Source: an uncultured Clostridia bacterium | GTDB lineage: Bacteria; Bacillota; Clostridia; Christensenellales; Borkfalkiaceae | Length of the DNA: 54,719 nt | Direction: 5' to 3' | Assembly: GCA_947629675.1 (NCBI GenBank) | Contig: CANREM010000010.1 | Location: forward strand, 1 to 54,719 | In this document: positions 7,424-16,185 of the stretch, in pieces | Position numbering within the stretch: position 1 is the stretch's first letter | How the letters are laid out: each line of letters begins with the position of its first letter | The notes under the pieces: generated by a model | Told to the model about the DNA's origin: nothing | Seen by the model: only the letters and a program-made list of their open reading frames with translations | Databases searched by the model: none | Translations under genes and position numbers: made by a program

Positions 7424-8818
7424 TCACACCCTATTCACAATTCCCGAAAACAGCGTGGTGTCGTAGCGGTCGGTGAGGATGAACACGAACGCGCGGTCAA
7501 CGAGAAAGTCCTCATACACGTCCGTATATACAGGGGGTGTGGAGGTCGCCTCATTCATGATGACGGTGACGGCGGCACCCTCGACGCCCGTCTTATCCAC
7601 ATGGAGCTTGGTCACATGCTGTACCCGGCTGCAAAAGGCGTCCTTGTCCGTCATTGCCGAGAGGTCGCACAAGATGGGGTCGAAGAGGGCCTCGATCCCG
7701 AAGCTCTCATTCAGAATGGAACGGACGTCCTCGTCATAGGACGCGGTAAATTCGGGGAAGAGGCAGCGCGTATTATAGCGGATCTTTTGCTCCTCGTCTG
7801 TTCCGTTGTACTCGGTGACGGCGTTGACTTCGGAGAGAACTTCCGCCGTGCAAAGCTCTTTCACGGTGTACCCCTCTTTGGGGAGGATGAATTTGAGCTT
7901 ATAGCCGTTTGCGGTTTGGGTATAGAAGTGGGAATAGCGGTCCGTCTCGACCTTCCGCCCCCCGACATATTGCCCCATGAGAAGGTTTTCTTGCGTCACG
8001 GTGCCGTCGGCATTTGTAAAGGCGCGGCTGTCCGCCGTAAAGCCGAGATCTGCGCCGAAGGTGTTCCACACATCCTTGAGATAGAGGGTGTTGATGAGGG
8101 CGAAGAGGGTTTCCTTGGGGAGAGCGAAATCCTTGTCGATGAGGGAGCGGGTCTGCTCTTTGATAAATTCCCGCACCGCCCTGTTCGCATTTTCGTTGTC
8201 GTAGGTGAAATCGGCGGAATAGCTCGTGCAGTAGAAGTCGTCGGCGAGGATGTCGAGGCACGCCTGCTTGGCGGGGACATTGTCATTCACCCACACGGAA
8301 TTGGAGAGATCGACGCAGCCGACAAGCTTGTTTCCATCCATTTCGCTCGTGCGGTATTCCGCCTCGAGGGATCGGTAGAGGGCGGCATAGTCGCGGCGAA
8401 GTCTGTTATCATCCGTCCCGAGGGCGGAGAGGATCTCCTCCTTCGTCTCGCCCGCGGCCGTCTCGGCGGCGAGGGAGAGGGCCATATAGACGGAGAGGGG
8501 TGAGACGGTGAAGTTGTCCCCCTTCGTATATGTCGTACTTGCGGCCTCCGTAAAGGTCGCGGCGAAGTGTTCCGCGCTGTCTTTCAGCGTCAGAAATTCC
8601 TCCGACGTCCTCTCCGCATAGGAAAGGGGCTGGACCTTGCCGTCAAAGCCCGCAAGCTTCTTTGCCTTGCCGAGCGTCTCGGAAGGGGTCGAAGGTTCCT
8701 CCCCTTTGGGCGGATCCTCGGGGATATTGCCTTGATTTTTCCCGACGCCGCACGCCGCCGTGCAAAGCAGCATGGCGGACATCAAAAAGGCAGATACCAT
8801 CAAAAGTTTCTTCTTCAT
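7424..8818 (-). CDS. Secreted serpin lipoprotein
   Basis: This 464-residue protein has an N-terminal lipoprotein signal (hydrophobic stretch then a Cys at about residue 23, ACG) and a linker rich in P and E, followed by a full serpin domain. Visible serpin blocks are the NFTVSPLSVYMALSLAAETA region, NTLYLKDVW, and a C-terminal hinge and reactive loop (TGVEGAAVTVIMNEATST) followed by DRAFVFILTD. Serpins inhibit proteases by a suicide mechanism; an outside-facing anchored form would act on host or competitor proteases. GGAGGAA precedes the ATG. It stands alone with repeats downstream. Confidence 0.9.
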   Translation of the reverse strand: MKKKLLMVSAFLMSAMLLCTAACGVGKNQGNIPEDPPKGEEPSTPSETLGKAKKLAGFDGKVQPLSYAERTSEEFLTLKDSAEHFAATFTEAASTTYTKGDNFTVSPLSVYMALSLAAETAAGETKEEILSALGTDDNRLRRDYAALYRSLEAEYRTSEMDGNKLVGCVDLSNSVWVNDNVPAKQACLDILADDFYCTSYSADFTYDNENANRAVREFIKEQTRSLIDKDFALPKETLFALINTLYLKDVWNTFGADLGFTADSRAFTNADGTVTQENLLMGQYVGGRKVETDRYSHFYTQTANGYKLKFILPKEGYTVKELCTAEVLSEVNAVTEYNGTDEEQKIRYNTRCLFPEFTASYDEDVRSILNESFGIEALFDPILCDLSAMTDKDAFCSRVQHVTKLHVDKTGVEGAAVTVIMNEATSTPPVYTDVYEDFLVDRAFVFILTDRYDTTLFSGIVNRV

Positions 8819-8892
8819 ATCATTCCTCCAAGGCGGATATTTCCAAATTTATAACGTCCGCCGCTCCCCGATTACTCACAAAGTTCTCTTCA

Positions 8893-8921
8893 ATTATATC
8901 CCATTTCATAAAAAAAGTAAA
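8893..8921 (-). promoter_or_regulatory. Promoter of the serpin gene
   Basis: On the minus strand TTTACT (8921-8916) and TATAAT (8898-8893) are separated by 17 bp. Confidence 0.6.
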
Positions 8922-8935
8922 GGGGGACATTTTTG

Positions 8936-8964
8936 TTGACAAAGTGCCCCGATACTCTTATAAT
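8936..8964 (+). promoter_or_regulatory. Promoter of comEC-holA
   Basis: A consensus promoter: TTGACA (8936-8941), 17 bp, TATAAT (8959-8964). Confidence 0.88.
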
Positions 8965-8994
8965 GAGTGAGATACCAAAGAAGGGGAACGTGCG

Positions 8995-10983
8995 ATGGAA
9001 GAGAGGGGAAAAAAGGGAGCAAGGCGTCTGCCGCGCATCAACTTCCGCCTCCTCGTCTTTTGTGCGTTCGGGCTGATCTTCGGCATCTTTTTATATTTTC
9101 GCATCCGTCTCGGCGGCCTGAAGGTCTCCGATTTTCTCTTTTGCGCCGTCTTTTTGGGATTTTCCCTCTTTCCGCTCTCATGGAAAAGGCTCGTTGCGCT
9201 CCTCGTCTGCGTCCTGCTCTTCGGCGGGATCGGCGCGGGTGCGGCGCACCTTTACACCGCAAGATACCTTGGCGGGAAGGAAGGGGGCGAATACACCGTG
9301 GCGGGCACCGTCAGCTCCTTTGCGGTCAAAAACGGCCGGAGCTATGTGGTCCTCGACGACCTCTCCTTCGACGGCGAATCCGTCGGCGGAAAGCTCTCCT
9401 TGGCCATAAATTCCGAGGAGGCCCGTGCGGGCGACATTCTGCGTTTTGAGGTGTCCGTGACGAAATTGGGGCTACCCATGTCCGACGACAGCAGTGCAAG
9501 TTACAACTTTTACAACGACATCCGCTACACCTCTTCGGACGTAGGATACGACCGCATATCCAAGAGCCGCAACCTGCTTTTGAAGATCAACGCCGCCCTC
9601 TACGATCGGCTGGAAAACAACATGGACGCCGCACAGGCCGAGGTCGCCTACGCCCTCCTTACGGGCAATTCGCGGGGCATGGACGAGGGGCTTTTGGAGG
9701 AGGTGCGCACGGGCGGCATCGCGCACATCTTCGCCGTTTCGGGCCTTCATATCGGAATTTTATTCGGGGCGATCCGCCTTCTCTTCCGGAAGAGGCGTTG
9801 GGGAGTTTTTCCCGCGATCGGGGCGGCCCTTATCTATAGCGCGTTCTGCGCCTTCACCGTCTCCTCCGTCCGCGCCGTCATCATGTGCACCGTCGTGGGG
9901 CTTTACCGTGCATACGGGCGAAAGTACGACTTCCCGCAGTCCATCTCCCTCGCCGCCATCATCGTCCTTCTCATCGATCCGTCGGATTACCTCTCGACGG
10001 GCTTCCGTCTCTCCTTCGGGGCTTGTATGGGGCTTGCACTCTTTTCGGGAAGCCTTTCCCGCCTTTTTTCAAAGATCCCGCACTGTCCCCGCTTTCTCTC
10101 CTCCTATCTCTCGGCAAATCTCGCCGTCCAGCTCTTCACCTTTCCCATTCTTTTAGACGCCTTCGGATACTTTTCGCTCTGGGGCTTCCTTCTCAACCTC
10201 GTCCTCATCCCGCTCCTTCCCGTGTTCTTTTTGACCGTCCTCCTCTTCTCCCTCCTCGCCCTCGCCATTCCGCCGGGTGCGGGGGTACTGCTCGCCGTGC
10301 CGAAAGGGCTTTTGTCCCTCTTTCTTCTTGCCATCTCGGCGGGGGATTTCAGCTACGCGCTCACGGGATTTTCCCTCGGGGCGGGCGGGGTCGTATGGAT
10401 CACCTCCTCTCTCATCCTCTCCGAGAGATTCCGCTTAAAGCTCCTCCCGCGGCTCGGCGCGGCGGCGGGGCTTGCATTTCTCTTCGGGGTGTGTATCATT
10501 TTAGAGAACGTCGTCTTTACGGGGGTGCGCATCGACGTCTGGTCCTCGCATACGGGCATGGCCGCCCTCGTCCGCACGAACAGCTCCGCCGTCCTTCTCA
10601 TCGACGGGGAGATCGGCGTCGGGGATGCGGAAGCGTTCCTCGGCAGAAGATACTCGGGGGTACTCGACGGCGTGTTCGTCCTCTCCGAGGAGGAGCTTGC
10701 GGGCATCAACCGTGCCATCTTCCTTGATACGGAAAATGTATATGCCTGCGAAGAGATCCCGACGGGCCTTCGGGAGAAGGAAGTTATCTTCGGCAAGACG
10801 CAGACGGTGGGGAATATCACCTTCACCTATGCGTCCCGTTCCAAGCTCACGATCTTTGCCGGCGGCCTCGTCGTGGAGGTGGACTTCGAGGGGGAGGACG
10901 CCCTCGGGGCAGACCTCTTCATCGGGGGGCAAAGCGGGGGCTTGAAATATTTTCTCGGCCGTGGTATAATCAAGACGCTATGA
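8995..10983 (+). CDS. comEC: ComEC/Rec2 family DNA-uptake channel protein
   Basis: This 662-residue polytopic membrane protein is the predicted channel for single-stranded DNA uptake. Two or three N-terminal membrane helices precede a soluble DUF4131-like segment. The competence domain follows, with the family motif GIAHIFAVSGLHIGILFG and many helices. After the last helix (about residue 505) a metallo-beta-lactamase-like tail starts (IDVWSSHTGMAALVRTNS, LLIDG), but the metal-binding HxHxDH motif is absent and the tail is short. GAAGGGG precedes the ATG. The gene overlaps holA by 4 bp, a common neighbour in Firmicutes. Confidence 0.9.
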   Translation: MEERGKKGARRLPRINFRLLVFCAFGLIFGIFLYFRIRLGGLKVSDFLFCAVFLGFSLFPLSWKRLVALLVCVLLFGGIGAGAAHLYTARYLGGKEGGEYTVAGTVSSFAVKNGRSYVVLDDLSFDGESVGGKLSLAINSEEARAGDILRFEVSVTKLGLPMSDDSSASYNFYNDIRYTSSDVGYDRISKSRNLLLKINAALYDRLENNMDAAQAEVAYALLTGNSRGMDEGLLEEVRTGGIAHIFAVSGLHIGILFGAIRLLFRKRRWGVFPAIGAALIYSAFCAFTVSSVRAVIMCTVVGLYRAYGRKYDFPQSISLAAIIVLLIDPSDYLSTGFRLSFGACMGLALFSGSLSRLFSKIPHCPRFLSSYLSANLAVQLFTFPILLDAFGYFSLWGFLLNLVLIPLLPVFFLTVLLFSLLALAIPPGAGVLLAVPKGLLSLFLLAISAGDFSYALTGFSLGAGGVVWITSSLILSERFRLKLLPRLGAAAGLAFLFGVCIILENVVFTGVRIDVWSSHTGMAALVRTNSSAVLLIDGEIGVGDAEAFLGRRYSGVLDGVFVLSEEELAGINRAIFLDTENVYACEEIPTGLREKEVIFGKTQTVGNITFTYASRSKLTIFAGGLVVEVDFEGEDALGADLFIGGQSGGLKYFLGRGIIKTL

Positions 10984-11963
10984 AATTCGTTCAGCTTGCA
11001 AAAACTGTCAAAGAGGAGGGGCTTGCCCCCGTCTACCTGCTCGAGGGGGAAGAGACGTACTTCCGCGATCACGCCGTGGAGACCATCCGCGCGGCATGTG
11101 CGATCGTTCAGCCCGCCTTAAACGACGTTCGGCTCGAGGGGGACGGTCTCAAGGGGGAGGAACTTTATAAACTTCCCGCCCTTTTGAATGCCCTGCCCTT
11201 CTTCGACGAGAGGCGGCTCGTGCGCATCTACGAATTCTATCCCTCGGAGAAGGATTGGGAGAACCTCTTAAAGCCCTATTGTGCATCCCCCTGCCCCACG
11301 ACGGTGCTTGTCATCGTCAATGCGGGCGGCAAGAAGGGGACGGACTTAAAGCGCAAGAGCGGGATCACCTTCGTGGACTGCGGAAGGGAGACGGAGGAGA
11401 CGCTCGGCCGCTGGCTGAGCGGCGTTGTCAAAAGGAGCGGGCTTTCCATCGACGGCGATGCGGTCTCCCTCATGGTGCGCTACTGCAACCAGGACGCCGC
11501 GCGCATGAAGCTCGAAGTGGAAAAACTCAGCCTCTACCTCGGACATGGTGGCCGCATTTCACGCGAGACGGTGGAAAATTACGTCGCAAAGGACGTGGAG
11601 TATAAGATCTACGAACTCACACAGGCTGCGTCGAAGGGGAACAGTTCGGCCTTCTTCGAGATCCTCGGCGATCTCATGGAGAAGGGGTTCGACGAGAACG
11701 CCGCCCTCTCCGCACTCTGCTCGCATTTCCGCACCCTCATGGAGATCACGGACATGAAGGGGACGGACGCCGAGATCGGTCAGGTTTTGGGCATCAAGCC
11801 GTATGCGGTGCAAAAAAACCGCGAGACGGCGCGCCGCCTCGGGAGGGAGCGCGTGCGGGAGCTTTATCTCCGCCTGTACGAACTTTCCTCCGGGATGCGG
11901 AGCGGAATGAGTTCGAAATCGGGTGCCCTCTCCGCTGCCGTCGCAAAAATATTTTTCGGATAA
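10980..11963 (+). CDS. holA: DNA polymerase III subunit delta
   Basis: The clamp-loader subunit that opens the sliding clamp. Its 327 residues are typical. The N-terminal LAPVYLLEGEETYFRDHAVE segment is the family signature, and the C-terminal helical collar region follows. Start and upstream stop share ATGA. It is coupled to comEC, as in many Firmicutes; rpsT, which often follows, is absent here. Confidence 0.93.
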   Translation: MKFVQLAKTVKEEGLAPVYLLEGEETYFRDHAVETIRAACAIVQPALNDVRLEGDGLKGEELYKLPALLNALPFFDERRLVRIYEFYPSEKDWENLLKPYCASPCPTTVLVIVNAGGKKGTDLKRKSGITFVDCGRETEETLGRWLSGVVKRSGLSIDGDAVSLMVRYCNQDAARMKLEVEKLSLYLGHGGRISRETVENYVAKDVEYKIYELTQAASKGNSSAFFEILGDLMEKGFDENAALSALCSHFRTLMEITDMKGTDAEIGQVLGIKPYAVQKNRETARRLGRERVRELYLRLYELSSGMRSGMSSKSGALSAAVAKIFFG

Positions 11964-11985
11964 CAAAAAAGAGGGGGAAAACACT

Positions 11986-12014
11986 TTGCATTTCCCGCAA
12001 AATTCCGCTATAAT
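11986..12014 (+). promoter_or_regulatory. Promoter of cdaA
   Basis: TTGCAT (11986-11991), 17 bp, TATAAT (12009-12014). The start site would be near 12021. Confidence 0.75.
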
Positions 12015-12025
12015 TGTATACACAC

Positions 12026-12044
12026 GCGCGGGCGCGGCCCGCGC
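12026..12044 (+). promoter_or_regulatory. GC hairpin in the cdaA leader
   Basis: A perfect 8-bp stem GCGCGGGC/GCCCGCGC with a 3-nt loop lies about 5 nt after the predicted start site. It abuts the ribosome binding site AAGGAGG at 12045. It could stabilise the 5' end or affect ribosome access. Confidence 0.6.
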
Positions 12045-12055
12045 AAGGAGGAAAC

Positions 12056-12907
12056 ATGAGAAAGCCGGGTGAGGTTTGGAGCGCGATCAAGGGGGTATTC
12101 GTCCCCTTCCCCGGGGCAGCCGGCACAGTGATGTTCGTTGTCGAGCTTCTCTTTTTCGCGGTCATCGTTTATATGGTGCTTCGCACCCTCTGGGAGAACA
12201 ACGCGCGGCCGTTTATCGTCGTCTATCTTCTCCTGCTCGCCGCAGCGGGAGCGATCAGCTTCTTCGCCGTTCCCGTGAACGCGACCGCCTTTATCGTATT
12301 TTTCCTCATCCTCTCCCTCTTCTTCCTGTTCCTCTTCAATGTGGAACTCAAGCGGGCGATCTGGAATGCGGGCAAACACAAGCTCGCCGCGAACTCCTCT
12401 GCTGCGGCGATGCGCTCCGCTTCGAGCGTCACGGCGCGTGCGGACGAATACATCGGCGCGATCGTGAAGGCGGTGCAGAATCTCTCCAAAAACGACATCG
12501 GCGCACTCATCGTCCTCTCCAACGGCAACCTGCCCAAGGCGATCATCGAGAGCGGCGTCACGCTGAATGCGAATATCTCCAGCCAGCTCATCGAGGGCAT
12601 CTTCATTCCGAAGGCCCCCCTGCATGACGGGGCGATGGTCATCTTCGGCGACGTCATTGAGGCGGCTGGCTGCTTTTTGCCCCTCACGCAGAAGGACTAT
12701 CCCAAGGAGTACGGCACCCGCCACCGCGCGGGCATCGGGGTCACCGAGGTCGCCGATGTCTCCACCATCATCGTCTCCGAGGAGACGGGCATCGTCTCCA
12801 CCGTCAAGCGGGGCGAGATCACGCGTTTCGTCGATTCCGAGGGCTTGAAACGCTTCCTCAGAGAGTATTATTGGAAGGAATTTAACGGGGAGGGCAAGAA
12901 GCAATGA
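12056..12907 (+). CDS. cdaA: Diadenylate cyclase CdaA
   Basis: This membrane enzyme makes cyclic di-AMP from two ATP. The 283 residues contain three N-terminal membrane helices (about 20-100) and a DAC domain with both signature motifs, DGAMVIFGD (about residue 190) and GTRHRAGIGV (about residue 220). AAGGAGG is 5 bp before the ATG. Its usual partner CdaR (YbbR domains) should follow; only a 37-residue membrane peptide is found there. Cyclic di-AMP controls potassium and osmolyte balance and wall growth in Firmicutes. Confidence 0.95.
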   Translation: MRKPGEVWSAIKGVFVPFPGAAGTVMFVVELLFFAVIVYMVLRTLWENNARPFIVVYLLLLAAAGAISFFAVPVNATAFIVFFLILSLFFLFLFNVELKRAIWNAGKHKLAANSSAAAMRSASSVTARADEYIGAIVKAVQNLSKNDIGALIVLSNGNLPKAIIESGVTLNANISSQLIEGIFIPKAPLHDGAMVIFGDVIEAAGCFLPLTQKDYPKEYGTRHRAGIGVTEVADVSTIIVSEETGIVSTVKRGEITRFVDSEGLKRFLREYYWKEFNGEGKKQ

Positions 12908-13017
12908 AATTTTTAGAGGTCATGAAGAAGCTCTTTACGCGCAATATCCCGCTCAAACTTCTCGCGCTCGTCGTTGCGGCGGGCATCGTCATCGTCATCC
13001 ACGCCGTCGGGATCTGA
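12904..13017 (+). CDS. 37-residue CdaR/YbbR-like membrane microprotein
   Basis: The gene overlaps the cdaA stop as ATGA and ends two bases before the next start. The sequence MKFLEVMKKLFTRNIPLKLL leads into one hydrophobic helix (LALVVAAGIVIVIHAVGI). This matches the N-terminus typical of CdaR proteins, which normally continue into several extracytoplasmic YbbR domains; here TGA follows at once. I infer a reduced CdaR that keeps only the membrane anchor. The alternative, a recent nonsense mutation, is weakened because no YbbR-like sequence follows. Confidence 0.7.
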   Translation: MKFLEVMKKLFTRNIPLKLLALVVAAGIVIVIHAVGI

Positions 13018-13018
13018 A

Positions 13019-14161
13019 ATGAAATACTGTCTCTTTGCTCCGCGCGTATTTATCCCGCGGAATGAGTTTGAAAAATGGGCGGTCCCCGTTCCCGAACGCA
13101 CGGGAAGGGAAATGGAAGAGGAGATCGCCCGCGCCGTTTCGGACGCGCCTTCGGCGCGCCGTTTTGCGTTTTCCGCGGGCGCGGAGGAGGAAGCCGCCGG
13201 GGAAGTCGCCTCGACCATGTACTTTGCCCTCGAGGACGAGTGGATGGAGAAGCTCCAGCGCGGTCCCATCCTCGTCGAACGCAAGACAAAGGGGAATGTC
13301 CGCTACGGCATTTTGGCGACGATCGACCTCGAAGCCTATACCCATGTCCGCGGTACGACCTCTCAAATCATGCCCGCGCAGGAGGGGGACGCGAAACTTA
13401 TGAAGGCGCAGCTCGCCCTCAGAGAGAAGGCTCCGCTCGAGTTTCCCTCCGCCGTCCTCTTTTACCGCGACAAGAAGCACAGGATCCTTTCCCGCCTTCT
13501 CGAGGAGGATCTCGAAGTTTTATACGACTTCGATCTCATCGGCGGCGGGCATCTGAAGGGGTATTTCATCCCCGAACCGTTCGCCTCGTGGGCACTCGAG
13601 GAGATGCACAGCCGCGGCGAGCCGGCCTTCGCAGTCGCGGAGGGGGTGGAGGAGATCGACGCCGCCAAGGCCCGCTGGGAGGCACTCAAACCCACGCTGG
13701 AGAAGGCGGAGCTTGCATCCCACCCCGCACGGTTCGCCCTCGTCGAGCTTGAAAACATCCTGGACGACGGCGTGGAGATCTACCCCGTGCATCGCATCGC
13801 CGAGGAGGTGGATGCGGAGGTCCTCATCGACTACCTCTCCCGCAATCTGAAGCTGAGGCGGGACGGGAATATTTTGTCGGTTTGCGCAAAGGGCGCGGAC
13901 GCCGTCGCTGCCTGCGACCGGTTTCTTGAAGAATATGTCCGTCAAAACGGCGGCAAGCTCGGCTATGTCTACGGGACGGCGGAACTCAAGGCGCGGGCGG
14001 CGGAAAAGGACACCGTGGGCATTCTCATGAATACGATAGAAAAAGAGGATATCTTCCCCGCGCTCAAGGACGGGAGGACGCTCCCGAAGCGGACTTTCTG
14101 CATCGGAAGGGCGCGCGAAGGTCGGTATCTTTTGGAGGGACGAGAGATCGGCTATGATTAA
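13019..14161 (+). CDS. DUF1015 family protein
   Basis: This 380-residue cytosolic protein is of unknown function. Family features are the RYGILATIDLEAY block, the FYRDKKHRIL region and the HPARFALVELENI segment followed by IYPVHRI. The usual DGNHS motif of the family is replaced by AEGVEEIDAAK, so a catalytic role, if the family has one, may be lost. It starts one base after the microprotein stop and overlaps lysC by 8 bp, so it belongs to the cdaA operon. Family members often lie beside amino-acid genes. Confidence 0.75.
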   Translation: MKYCLFAPRVFIPRNEFEKWAVPVPERTGREMEEEIARAVSDAPSARRFAFSAGAEEEAAGEVASTMYFALEDEWMEKLQRGPILVERKTKGNVRYGILATIDLEAYTHVRGTTSQIMPAQEGDAKLMKAQLALREKAPLEFPSAVLFYRDKKHRILSRLLEEDLEVLYDFDLIGGGHLKGYFIPEPFASWALEEMHSRGEPAFAVAEGVEEIDAAKARWEALKPTLEKAELASHPARFALVELENILDDGVEIYPVHRIAEEVDAEVLIDYLSRNLKLRRDGNILSVCAKGADAVAACDRFLEEYVRQNGGKLGYVYGTAELKARAAEKDTVGILMNTIEKEDIFPALKDGRTLPKRTFCIGRAREGRYLLEGREIGYD

Positions 14162-15485
14162 GGTGTGTAAATTCGGCGGGACCTCGATGGCGGACGGCAT
14201 CACCACGATGCGCGTCAAGCGGATCATCGACGCCGATCCCGCACGGAGATATATCGTCGTCTCCGCACCGGGCAAACGCTACAGCGGAGACATCAAGGTC
14301 ACCGATCTCCTCTACGAGACCGCAAAAGAGGTAAAAGAAGGGGGGCATGTCGGGGAAGCGTATGCCCGCGTTGCCGCGCGCTACCGCGCCGTCGTCCGCG
14401 AGATGGACCTCGATTTCGACATCGACGCCCTTCTTGAGGAGACGGCGAAAGACATCGAAAGGGAGCAAAGTTTTGACTTTGCGGCCTCCCGCGGGGAATA
14501 TCTCGCGGGGCGCATCATGTCGGCCGTTTTAGGCATTCCCTTCGTTGACGCAAGGGACGTCATCAAATTCAAGGGGGAAGGCTTAGACGAAGAAAAAACG
14601 TACGCTCTCGTGCGCGAGGCGTTGAAGGGGAAACCGCGTGCGATCGTCGCGGGATTCTACGGCGAGGACGAAAACGGGCGCGTCAAGACCTTTTCGCGGG
14701 GCGGGAGCGACATCACGGGCGCGGTCGTCGCCCGCAGCGTGGGTGCGGACGAGTACGAAAATTGGACGGACGTGAGCGGCTTTCTCGCCTGCGACCCCCG
14801 CATCGTGCAAAGCCCCGTCGGCATAGGCACGCTCTCCTATAAGGAGCTTCGCGAACTCTCCTACATGGGGGCGAACGTCCTCCACGCCGAGGCGGTCTAT
14901 CCCGTGCGCGAGGCGAATATCCCCATCCGCATCCTCAATACCTTCCGGCCCGAGGACGCGGGGACGCGCATCGTCGCTACCGAGAATGTCGCAAGTAACA
15001 CTCGCCCCGTCACGGGCATTGCAGGAAAGAAGAATTTCACCGTCATCTTCCTCGAAAAGACGCGGATGAACGAGATGAGCGGCTTTGCCCTCCTCCCGCT
15101 CGAAGTGCTGAAAAGACACAATATCTCCTTCGAACACATGCCTTCGGGCATCGACACCCTCTCCTTTGTCATCGACAGCAGCCAGCTCGAAGGGGGCGTC
15201 CGCGAGAAGATCTTAGAGGAGATCCGCCTCGCCGTCAAGCCGGATAAGATAACCGCCATCGAAGGGATCGCCCTCCTCGCCGTCGTCGGCCACGGCATGA
15301 AGGAAAGGACCGGGACGGCGGCACGCGTATTCGGGGCGATCGCGCGGGCGGGCGTCAACGTGCGGCTGATCGATCAAGGCTCCTCCGAGCTGAACATCAT
15401 CGTCGGCGTGGATAACGAAAACTACGAACGCAGCATCAAGGCGGTCTACGAGGAATTCTTCGTGCGCGGCGATGCGAACATTTAG
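14154..15485 (+). CDS. lysC: Aspartate kinase
   Basis: It phosphorylates aspartate, the first step to lysine, threonine and methionine. The 443 residues start with the nucleotide-binding KFGGTSMAD (about residue 6). FSRGGSDITGAV and WTDVSGFLACDPR lie in the kinase domain, and two C-terminal ACT domains (from about residue 290, ending with NVRLIDQGSSELNIIVGV) are expected to bind the feedback amino acid. The window also holds thrC, and the aspartate semialdehyde of this pathway also feeds the carboxynorspermidine route at 172-2624. Confidence 0.93.
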   Translation: MIKVCKFGGTSMADGITTMRVKRIIDADPARRYIVVSAPGKRYSGDIKVTDLLYETAKEVKEGGHVGEAYARVAARYRAVVREMDLDFDIDALLEETAKDIEREQSFDFAASRGEYLAGRIMSAVLGIPFVDARDVIKFKGEGLDEEKTYALVREALKGKPRAIVAGFYGEDENGRVKTFSRGGSDITGAVVARSVGADEYENWTDVSGFLACDPRIVQSPVGIGTLSYKELRELSYMGANVLHAEAVYPVREANIPIRILNTFRPEDAGTRIVATENVASNTRPVTGIAGKKNFTVIFLEKTRMNEMSGFALLPLEVLKRHNISFEHMPSGIDTLSFVIDSSQLEGGVREKILEEIRLAVKPDKITAIEGIALLAVVGHGMKERTGTAARVFGAIARAGVNVRLIDQGSSELNIIVGVDNENYERSIKAVYEEFFVRGDANI

Positions 15486-15494
15486 GGAGGAGAT

Positions 15495-16085
15495 ATGTTC
15501 GACAGAAGAAACATCAAGTATATCGTCATCCTTTGTGTGTGCTTCGCGCTCACCATCACGCTCTTTGTCCTCTCCTTCTTTTTGGACAAGTTCTTCCATG
15601 TGAAGAGTGCGGAAAGCTGTACCGAGTACGAGGGGATCATTTCGGAAATTGATGCCTCGGATGCGGACATGGTATCCCTAAAAGTTGCCTCCGTGCGGGT
15701 CTGGGACAGCACGGCGGCGGACAAGGAGACGAAGGAGGCTTCAGAGGGGACGAGCTGTACCGTTAAGGTTTTGAAGCGCGACATTGTCGAAGGGGAGGAG
15801 ACAAAACTTGTGGAGGGAGCCGACATCACCTTCCTTTCGGAGCTTCGCGAGAGAGAGCTTAAAGACGGCGTCACGATGCAGGCTCTCGCGCTCAAGGTGC
15901 GCGTCTCGGAGGACAAGGACGAGGACGTGAATATCGCCACCCTCGATCTTCACAACAAACCCGCGAAAAAGAAGGCGCAGTACGTGCAGATCGGGATGTT
16001 CTGCGGCGTGGTGTTCTTCTTTGTGGGCGGCGGCTTCTGCATGCTGCGCCTCTGCGGCATCGGCTCCAAAAAGCCCCGCTGGTAA
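15495..16085 (+). CDS. Membrane protein of unknown function
   Basis: I do not recognise this 196-residue protein. It has two membrane helices (about 8-30 and 164-188) flanking a charged domain of about 130 residues that probably faces outside, with conserved-looking CTEYEG and hydrophobic beta-type strands. A good GGGAGGAG lies just before the ATG. It is the last gene of the cdaA-lysC cluster, 9 bp after lysC, and is followed by a hairpin. A role in stress sensing would be speculation. Confidence 0.7.
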   Translation: MFDRRNIKYIVILCVCFALTITLFVLSFFLDKFFHVKSAESCTEYEGIISEIDASDADMVSLKVASVRVWDSTAADKETKEASEGTSCTVKVLKRDIVEGEETKLVEGADITFLSELRERELKDGVTMQALALKVRVSEDKDEDVNIATLDLHNKPAKKKAQYVQIGMFCGVVFFFVGGGFCMLRLCGIGSKKPRW

Positions 16086-16130
16086 ATGATACATAGTCGA
16101 AAATATATTGATATTTGACAGATAATATCA

Positions 16131-16168
16131 GACCCGCGCTCCCGTTTTGAAGATCGGGGGCGCGGGTC
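16131..16168. terminator. Convergent intrinsic terminator
   Basis: A 14-bp GC-rich stem (16131-16144 with 16155-16168, one wobble) lies between two converging genes. The T-rich tails are weak on both sides. Confidence 0.6.
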
Positions 16169-16185
16169 TATCGTTAATTAAAATT

